DNA from: Arthrobacter sp. 260
GTDB taxonomy: Bacteria > Actinomycetota > Actinomycetes > Actinomycetales > Micrococcaceae
NCBI RefSeq assembly: GCF_013116745.1
Contig: NZ_JABFOE010000022.1
Span: 1-46,059 of the forward strand
Length of the DNA stretch: 46,059 bases
Direction: 5' to 3'
Shown here: piece by piece, positions 41,406-46,059 of the stretch
Numbering within the stretch: position 1 is the stretch's first letter
Layout: every line of letters begins with the position of its first letter
Program-made: the position numbers and the translations under genes
The notes under the pieces: generated by a model
What the model was told of the DNA's origin: nothing
Seen by the model: only the letters and a program-made list of their open reading frames with translations
Database searches by the model: none

Positions 41406-41443
41406 CCTCATATATGAGGTTTGCCCACGGTAACCGCGGGCAA
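41406..41443. repeat. Two adjacent palindromes upstream of tRNA-Tyr
   Basis: CCTCATATATGAGG (41406-41419) is a perfect 14-base palindrome, and TTGCCC...GGGCAA (41421-41443) is an imperfect one with a CGGT/ACCG core. They lie just before the 5' end of tRNA-Tyr, and the AT core TATATG could be its -10 box. Confidence 0.5.
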
Positions 41444-41503
41444 GACAACTTTACAGAAAATCGGGGCAAGAATCGAATCGCCTCCGCAGCGACCCCTTTA
41501 CGC

Positions 41504-41794
41504 CTAGAGTCCGGCGTTCACGCGGCGTTCAATCTGGGCATAGAAGGCATCCGCTTGGCTCGTCGTCACCAAGCCAAGGGCGACAGCGTTATCCATTTCG
41601 GATCGCACCCCTGCCAGCCGCTCGGCGCTGGCTGACGCCTCGTAGGTGGCCTCGACCGACGACGACGCCCCGGCCGCCACCGTCGGCATTGCCGACAGGC
41701 CGGTGATCGACACCGCCGAAGATGCAGCGAGGAATGTTCCGGCCACCGCATGCCGGACTCGAACCTGGTACCGGACACGCGGTTTGCTCGTCAT
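41504..41794 (-). CDS. Small secreted or signal-anchored protein
   Basis: The 96-residue protein starts MTSKPRVRYQVRVRHAVAG after an AGGAG ribosome site. A basic n-region, a hydrophobic stretch (about 17-40: GTFLAASSAVSITGLSAM) and a possible cleavage near VAAGA indicate export. The mature part is short, helical and rich in Ala, Ser and Glu. No family is recognised. The first ATG at 41836 is less likely. Confidence 0.65.
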   Translation of the reverse strand: MTSKPRVRYQVRVRHAVAGTFLAASSAVSITGLSAMPTVAAGASSSVEATYEASASAERLAGVRSEMDNAVALGLVTTSQADAFYAQIERRVNAGL

Positions 41795-41915
41795 GGCTCT
41801 CTCCTGATGGTTGATCGCTGGAGTCAAGACTTTCACCGGGTTTTGTGAGTGGACATCGGACTTCCTGTGGATCGGCTGTGAGTCTTGGCCACAAGCCGAT
41901 CCGGGGAGAACCGAT

Positions 41916-41921
41916 TAGGCT
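41916..41921 (+). promoter_or_regulatory. Candidate -10 box of yajQ
   Basis: TAGGCT would give a leader of about 30 bases with AGGAG before the GTG at 41959. Confidence 0.45.
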
Positions 41922-41958
41922 GGGAGCAGTTCCTTCTCACTACCCCTTAGGAGACATT

Positions 41959-42447
41959 GTGGCGAGCGAATCCACTTTCGATGTTGTTAGCAAAGTAGAC
42001 AAACAGGAGGTTGCCAACGCGCTGCACCAGGCGCAGAAGGAGATCGTCCAGCGCTACGATTTCAAGGGCATCGGCGCTGAGGTGGACTTCAGCGGCGAGA
42101 TGATCCTGATGAAAGCCAACTCGGAGGAGCGCGTCCTGGCGGTCCTCGATGTGCTGCAGTCCAAGATGATCAAGCGCGGCATCTCCCTGAAGTCCCTCGA
42201 TACCGGCGAGCCCTATGCCTCAGGCAAGGAGTTTCGCCTGGAAACGACCATCAAAGAGGGCATCGCCCAGGACGTGGCGAAGAAGATCAACAAGCTGATC
42301 CGTGACGAGGCACCCAAGGGCGTCAAGTCCACCATCCAGGGTGACGAGCTGCGTGTCAGCTCAAAGTCGCGCGACGACTTGCAGGCCACCATGGCACTGT
42401 TGAAGAACTTCGACGAAGCCGATCTGCAGTTCGTCAACATGCGCTAA
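41959..42447 (+). CDS. yajQ: YajQ family nucleotide-binding protein
   Basis: The 162-residue DUF520 protein has two ferredoxin-like repeats. Seen: the start STFDVVSKVDKQEVANAL, RYDFKG, the mid-domain KMIKRGISLKSLDTGEPY and the end DLQATMALLKNFD-ADLQFVN. Members bind nucleotides, and in some bacteria cyclic di-GMP. The start is GTG at 41959 with a strong ribosome site; the longer frame from 41845 is rejected. Confidence 0.94.
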   Translation: MASESTFDVVSKVDKQEVANALHQAQKEIVQRYDFKGIGAEVDFSGEMILMKANSEERVLAVLDVLQSKMIKRGISLKSLDTGEPYASGKEFRLETTIKEGIAQDVAKKINKLIRDEAPKGVKSTIQGDELRVSSKSRDDLQATMALLKNFDEADLQFVNMR

Positions 42448-42459
42448 GCCATACTCCAC

Positions 42460-42494
42460 GGTGGCGTTCCCCAGGCGGGAACGCCACCTTTTTT
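42460..42494 (+). terminator. Terminator after yajQ
   Basis: GGTGGCGTTCCC pairs with GGGAACGCCACC and is followed by TTTTTT. Confidence 0.93.
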
Positions 42495-42546
42495 GTGTCA
42501 TTTTGCATCCGCTTTCGCCTCTGCAGCAGTAACTTGGGTAAACCCT

Positions 42547-42594
42547 TTGACATTGTTAGCTGTGTCACTCAAACTTTGTTGAAAACAAAAGTTG
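42547..42594 (+). promoter_or_regulatory. Candidate promoter and operator of the NTF2-permease-cyclase operon
   Basis: TTGACA at 42547-42552 is a perfect -35. At 17 bases lies CAAACT, a weak -10 that starts an imperfect palindrome (CAAACTTTGTT, then AACAAAAGTTG, 42570-42594). The arms match at most positions. Promoter and palindrome overlap, so a repressor could act here. No regulator gene is adjacent. Confidence 0.5.
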
Positions 42595-42653
42595 TCTGTG
42601 AGGCTACAAGACGAGTTCGCCGTCGTCGATCATTCGAATAAGGACCACACCCT

Positions 42654-43079
42654 ATGACCGATCACACTGGTCTGACCCGGGACGACGTTGAGGCGGCTGC
42701 CTCGCGCGTCGTTACGGCATTTTCCCAGACAGACACCGAAGCGTACTTCGCGGCTTTCAGTGAGGACGCTACCTTCATCTTCCACACTGAGGCCAAGCGC
42801 CTTCCCCGCCGCAAGGACTACGAAGAGTTGTGGGATTCGTGGCTTGCGGAGGGCTGGCGGGTGACCGACTGCGTGAGCAGCAACCCCGCGATCCAGCTCC
42901 TCGGGGATAGCGCCGTGTTCAGCCACGATGTGATGACCACCATCAACACGGGTGAAACGACCCTCGAGCGCGAGACCATCATCTTCCACCGGAACGCCAC
43001 CGGCACGGTGCATGCTGTTCACGAACACCTCTCACCACTCCCAGCAGTTGCCCCCTCCGACTCCCCCGAAATCAGGTAG
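42654..43079 (+). CDS. SnoaL/NTF2-like protein (DUF4440-type)
   Basis: The 141-residue protein starts RDDVEAAASRVVTAFSQTDTEAYFAAFSEDATFIFH, the N-terminal pattern of cone-shaped NTF2-like folds, and ends VHEHLSPLP. Such proteins act as small isomerases or accessory subunits. It precedes the permease by four bases, so the operon is tight. Confidence 0.82.
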   Translation: MTDHTGLTRDDVEAAASRVVTAFSQTDTEAYFAAFSEDATFIFHTEAKRLPRRKDYEELWDSWLAEGWRVTDCVSSNPAIQLLGDSAVFSHDVMTTINTGETTLERETIIFHRNATGTVHAVHEHLSPLPAVAPSDSPEIR

Positions 43080-43083
43080 CACC

Positions 43084-44520
43084 ATGACGACCTCCGAACG
43101 CACCGGCCCCTCGTCCGGGTCAGCCTTCTCCCGGCTATCCGACCACCTTGAGAAGAACTCGGAGGGCTTCGGCCCGATCCGGGGGACCCTCGGCGCCGGG
43201 CGGATGGGCATGATCTGGCTGGCCGCCAACCTGGTGGTCACCACGCTACTCACCGGAACACTCTTTGTCCCCGGCGTGAGCTGGCCGCTCGCCGTCGGAC
43301 TCATCATCCTCGGCACACTGATTGGCGGCGCGGTCCTTGTGCTCGTCGGCAACATGGGCACTCGCACCGGCCTTCCCACCATGTCCCTGACCAAGGGCTC
43401 ATTCGGGCTCCGCGGTTCGTTCCTTCCGGTCGCCGCCAACGTGGTGATCCTGATGGGCTGGAGCTGGGTACAGGCGATGCTGGCGGGCGTCACAGTGAAT
43501 TTCCTCGTGGAGCAAGCAACCGGGTTCTCCAACCCCATCCTGTTCTCAGTGCTGTGCCAGCTGCTGGTCGTGTGCCTGGCGATCTTCGGCCACGCCGGCA
43601 TTGCCCGGGTTGAGCCTTGGCTCGCTCTGGTGATTCTCGCCTTCATGGCCTACATCTTCGTCAACGCGTTCACTGCCTTCGCGCCGTCGGACTTCGCTGC
43701 TCTGCCAGCCGACCCCGAAGCTGGCTGGTCAGGGGTGGCAGTGCTCGACGTCGTCATCGCCACCGCCATTTCGTGGACGGTCCTGTCGGCCGAATTCAAC
43801 CGCCTGGCGAAGTCGCAGGCAGCGGGCATGATCGGCTCAGGCATCGGCTACACCCTGTCCACGGTGCTCGCGATGGTGCTCGGCGCCACCACCGTGGCGT
43901 ACCTGGTGCTCGACGGCGGCGAGGCTGTGGCGTTTGATCCCACCGCGATTGTTGCTGCCTTTGGAACACCGCTCGCGGTAGTCATCTTCCTGTCGGTGAT
44001 GGCGACCAACACCATGGTGGTGTACGGAATGGTCTCCTCCGTGGTGAACATGGTTCCGTCCAGCAAGGTCAAGTTCCTCCCGACGGCGCTGGTCCTCGGC
44101 GCGATCTCCATCATTGGCTCCACCTGGTTGGCGCTGCTGGATCAATTCACCTCCTTCCTGGTGCTCATCGGATCCCTGTTCATCCCAGTGTTCGCGGTCA
44201 TGCTGGTGGACTACTACATCGTCCGCAAACGCCACTACAACAAGGACATCCTGCGCGGATCCGGTGGTGATTACTGGTACTTCAAGGGCGTCAATCTGGC
44301 AGCAGTGGCTGTGTGGGTAATCGGTGCCACAGCGTCATTGATCCTGACGTATTCAGTGCCGAGCCCTATCGGGGCAACCATCCCCACCTTCATCATCTCC
44401 GCCGGCCTGTACCTGTTGTGGGCGATTGCGGCTCGACGGATCGTTTCCGGGACGCCCAACCACTCACACCTCAGCGATAGCGCTCCCGAAACCGACGACC
44501 TCCGCCATGCGGGTCGTTGA
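43084..44520 (+). CDS. NCS1-type (purine-cytosine permease-like) transporter
   Basis: The 478-residue protein has about twelve hydrophobic segments. The N-terminal RLSDHLEKNSEGFGPIRGTLGAGRMGMIWLAANL and the downstream TGLPTMSLTKGSFGLRGSFLP are characteristic of the cytosine/purine permease family. It should import a nucleobase, hydantoin or similar ring compound. The start has no strong ribosome site; it follows the NTF2-like gene by four bases. Confidence 0.88.
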   Translation: MTTSERTGPSSGSAFSRLSDHLEKNSEGFGPIRGTLGAGRMGMIWLAANLVVTTLLTGTLFVPGVSWPLAVGLIILGTLIGGAVLVLVGNMGTRTGLPTMSLTKGSFGLRGSFLPVAANVVILMGWSWVQAMLAGVTVNFLVEQATGFSNPILFSVLCQLLVVCLAIFGHAGIARVEPWLALVILAFMAYIFVNAFTAFAPSDFAALPADPEAGWSGVAVLDVVIATAISWTVLSAEFNRLAKSQAAGMIGSGIGYTLSTVLAMVLGATTVAYLVLDGGEAVAFDPTAIVAAFGTPLAVVIFLSVMATNTMVVYGMVSSVVNMVPSSKVKFLPTALVLGAISIIGSTWLALLDQFTSFLVLIGSLFIPVFAVMLVDYYIVRKRHYNKDILRGSGGDYWYFKGVNLAAVAVWVIGATASLILTYSVPSPIGATIPTFIISAGLYLLWAIAARRIVSGTPNHSHLSDSAPETDDLRHAGR

Positions 44521-45175
44521 TCTCTCGCATCCCATTGTTTCCGGGATGCAGGTGTTCCCGGGCGATCCCGAGGTGACCATCACCATCGCCGCCCACCTCG
44601 CGGCCGATGGGTTCCAGGTTGCAGAAGTCCATGCGGGCACCCACACGGGAACCCACTTGGACGCTCCACTCCACACGGTGGAGGGCGGCGCTTCGGTGGA
44701 CGAGATCAACCTTGAGCGGCTGGTTGGACCCGCCCGGATCGTCCGGCTTCCCGCCGTCGGTCCGGGTCACACCTTCGGCTGGGACGACGTCGAGGCTCAG
44801 CTCGCGGAACTTGGATCAGTTGCGATGGTGTTGTTTCAGACGGGCTGGTCGGAGCATTTCGGCACTGAGCTGTATCTGCGCCATCCAGCGTTCGACGGCG
44901 ACATCGCCCGCCGTCTCCTGGATCGAGGCGTCTCGGTGGTCGGCGTCGATACCCTCAACCCGGATCCGACCGACCTGTCGGGGGCGGAGGTCGATCTGCC
45001 GTTCCACCGGGAGCTGCTGGGTGCCGATGGCGTGATCATCGAGAACCTGACCAACCTGGGCTCGGTCGACTGGGCCGATCCGTGGGTCACGGTGTTGCCG
45101 TTGCCCTTCCTCGGGATGGACGGGTCACCCGTCCGTGCTGTCGCCATGCAGGTGGATACTCCAGCCGGGGAGTGA
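44507..45175 (+). CDS. Cyclase-family hydrolase (kynurenine formamidase-like)
   Basis: The 222-residue metal-dependent hydrolase carries HAGTHTGTHLDAPLH (42-56), the metal-binding signature of the cyclase family. It overlaps the permease by 14 bases, so translation is coupled. Members open amide or lactam rings or hydrolyse N-formyl groups. The substrate should be what the permease imports (inference). The true start is at 44507; the longer frame from 44426 is inside the permease. Confidence 0.9.
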   Translation: MRVVDLSHPIVSGMQVFPGDPEVTITIAAHLAADGFQVAEVHAGTHTGTHLDAPLHTVEGGASVDEINLERLVGPARIVRLPAVGPGHTFGWDDVEAQLAELGSVAMVLFQTGWSEHFGTELYLRHPAFDGDIARRLLDRGVSVVGVDTLNPDPTDLSGAEVDLPFHRELLGADGVIIENLTNLGSVDWADPWVTVLPLPFLGMDGSPVRAVAMQVDTPAGE

Positions 45176-45178
45176 CAT

Positions 45179-45241
45179 CCGGCGGGGTCCGGCGGGGTCC
45201 GGCCTGGTCCCGCGGGGTCCGGCCTGTCCGGACCCCGCCGG
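45179..45241. repeat. 10-base tandem repeat with closing inverted repeat
   Basis: Units of the GGCGGGGTCC type are arrayed four times with small changes (45181-45220), and GGACCCCGCCGG (45230-45241) is complementary to the first units. It forms a GC-rich hairpin of variable register after the cyclase stop and probably ends the operon's transcript. Confidence 0.75.
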
Positions 45242-45315
45242 ATCTTGCCGCTCAGCAAGGTTCGGCCTGGAACGTGCCGCAGTAGCGAACCCTAGTTAGA
45301 TGGGAAACGCACCGA

Positions 45316-45321
45316 TAGGCT
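45316..45321 (+). promoter_or_regulatory. Leaderless -10 box of the 75-residue membrane protein
   Basis: TAGGCT is followed by six bases and the ATG at 45328. Confidence 0.5.
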
Positions 45322-45327
45322 CGGGGT

Positions 45328-45555
45328 ATGACGGGAACCCAGCTCACCAGAGCCTCATCGCGGGAGGCAATCATTCAAGGTTTCAGTGCCCTGGCGCTCG
45401 GTGTACTGGCTGTCGTTTCGTTTCTCTACGCAGACGCCTGGCACCTTGTTCTCGGCGCAGTGGTGCTCGCAGCCGCGACCGCCGTGTGTGCGGCATGTTG
45501 TGCACTCGCGCTTCGTCGCGATCGCGTGGCCCCGAGCCCACCCGCTGAGGCGTGA
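45328..45555 (+). CDS. Small two-span membrane protein
   Basis: The 75-residue protein has hydrophobic stretches at about residues 17-35 and 39-61 and a basic, proline-rich tail. Two cysteines lie in the second span (AACCALAL). No family is recognised. Leaderless spacing supports its reality. Confidence 0.65.
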   Translation: MTGTQLTRASSREAIIQGFSALALGVLAVVSFLYADAWHLVLGAVVLAAATAVCAACCALALRRDRVAPSPPAEA

Positions 45556-46059
45556 GATCTGGCAGGTCCCGTCTTTTTTGAGCCGCCACATCTCGCCTCT
45601 GGGCTGCACTCCAATCTCTGAGCACCCCGGTTTCTGTCGATGCCACGGTGCCAAGTAGTTCCGTGGCCTTATGCCTGCAGGTTCTGCCACGGACTCAGAC
45701 AGGGCTTCCCTCGGCTCGTGTTGAGGGCTCCTTCGGACGTTGGTGTCGCGGATTTAGGGACTCCAGTGGCCTCGGATTGGTGGTTCCGTCGGGGCTTGAG
45801 GCAGGGCTTTCGCCACGGCCTCGGGTTAGTGATGCCGTCGAGCCCCGGGACCGCATGTTTAGGGGCTCCGTTGGCGTCGGGTTAGGGGTTCCTTCGGGGG
45901 TTGGGACCAAGCCACAGGCCACTGAATGCCGGCGATCTGAGCACCATCCTGGCCCCGAAAATTAGTGGAAAAAGTTTCTTGAGCATCTCTGATCTGCCCC
46001 TTATTTTGATGCTCCTATAGGTGTCAATGGTCGTTGAGCCAGTTTGTGTAGTGCTGGTG
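45556..46059. other. Non-coding or decayed region with a 105-base imperfect duplication
   Basis: No supported gene. Bases 45747-45799 and 45852-45904 match at roughly four of five positions, a period of 105 bases that keeps reading frame (35 codons). Within each copy, a GGTT-GGGGTTCC-TCGG element recurs. The open frames at 45640-45885 and 45648-45965 run over it without a ribosome site. The last 80 bases hold an inverted repeat GAGCATC/GATGCTC. Confidence 0.55.

Noticed and set aside
45981..46014. GAGCATC/GATGCTC inverted repeat at the window end as an insertion-sequence end
   Set aside because: The arms are only 7 bases and 20 bases apart; no transposase is visible and the window ends here.
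1..46059. CRISPR array or prophage
   Set aside because: No regularly spaced repeats with unique spacers and no phage structural or integrase genes were seen.

Overview
The window reads as a chromosomal segment of a high-GC actinobacterium, most likely in or near the Micrococcaceae (Arthrobacter-like). The evidence is the mycothiol synthase gene, a GlnR regulator next to mshD and ppk, a MutT1-type Nudix/phosphatase fusion, a HadA/HadB-like dehydratase pair in front of murB, G/C-ending codons, and many genes that begin directly at the start codon after a TAnnnT -10 box (leaderless genes). No name is assigned beyond that level. No plasmid, phage structural genes, CRISPR array or complete insertion sequence was seen.

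Layout: 0.2-4.0 kb holds an ABC-2 exporter (ATPase plus permease) coupled to a NarL-type two-component pair. 4.1-5.9 kb holds 6-phosphofructokinase and a GNAT protein. 5.9-9.1 kb is a reverse-strand block: a 37-residue membrane protein, a nitrobindin-like protein, a YgfZ-type folate-binding protein, an ankyrin protein, and a separate membrane protein. 9.2-14.5 kb is a nitrogen, thiol and polyphosphate block: glnR, mshD, ppk and a Nudix-histidine phosphatase. 14.7-17.3 kb carries thyA, folA and an E. coli-type asd; 17.3-19.2 kb carries the reverse operon hadA-like, hadB-like, murB. 19.3-22.1 kb has small or hypothetical genes, a DJ-1/PfpI protein, a frameshifted glyoxalase gene, and tRNA-Met and tRNA-Thr. 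22.3-28.3 kb has a DEAD-box helicase, a MOSC protein, a KdpD/KdpE-like pair without kdpFABC, and an SDR. 28.4-35.3 kb has an amidohydrolase, metB-cbs, an ArsB/SLC13-like transporter, an AlkA-type glycosylase and a small monooxygenase. 35.4-38.0 kb has thioredoxin, an HSL-type esterase, and a divergent HxlR/azoreductase pair around a perfect palindrome.

The accessory part is 38.1-41.4 kb. It has visibly lower GC and carries an asparagine-synthase-like protein and a DUF6270-type protein. The second gene lies between an intact tRNA-Tyr and a decayed copy of the tRNA-Tyr 3' half plus its terminator, which is the footprint expected of site-specific integration at a tRNA 3' end. 41.5-45.2 kb has a small secreted protein, yajQ, and a three-gene operon (NTF2-like protein, NCS1-type permease, cyclase-family hydrolase) that looks like an uptake-and-hydrolysis module. 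The last 0.9 kb has a 10-bp tandem repeat, a small membrane protein, and a 105-bp imperfect duplication without a convincing gene.

All functional calls are by reading motifs; no database search was possible. Start codons were moved from the longest reading frame where a Shine-Dalgarno sequence, a leaderless -10 box or family length favoured it.
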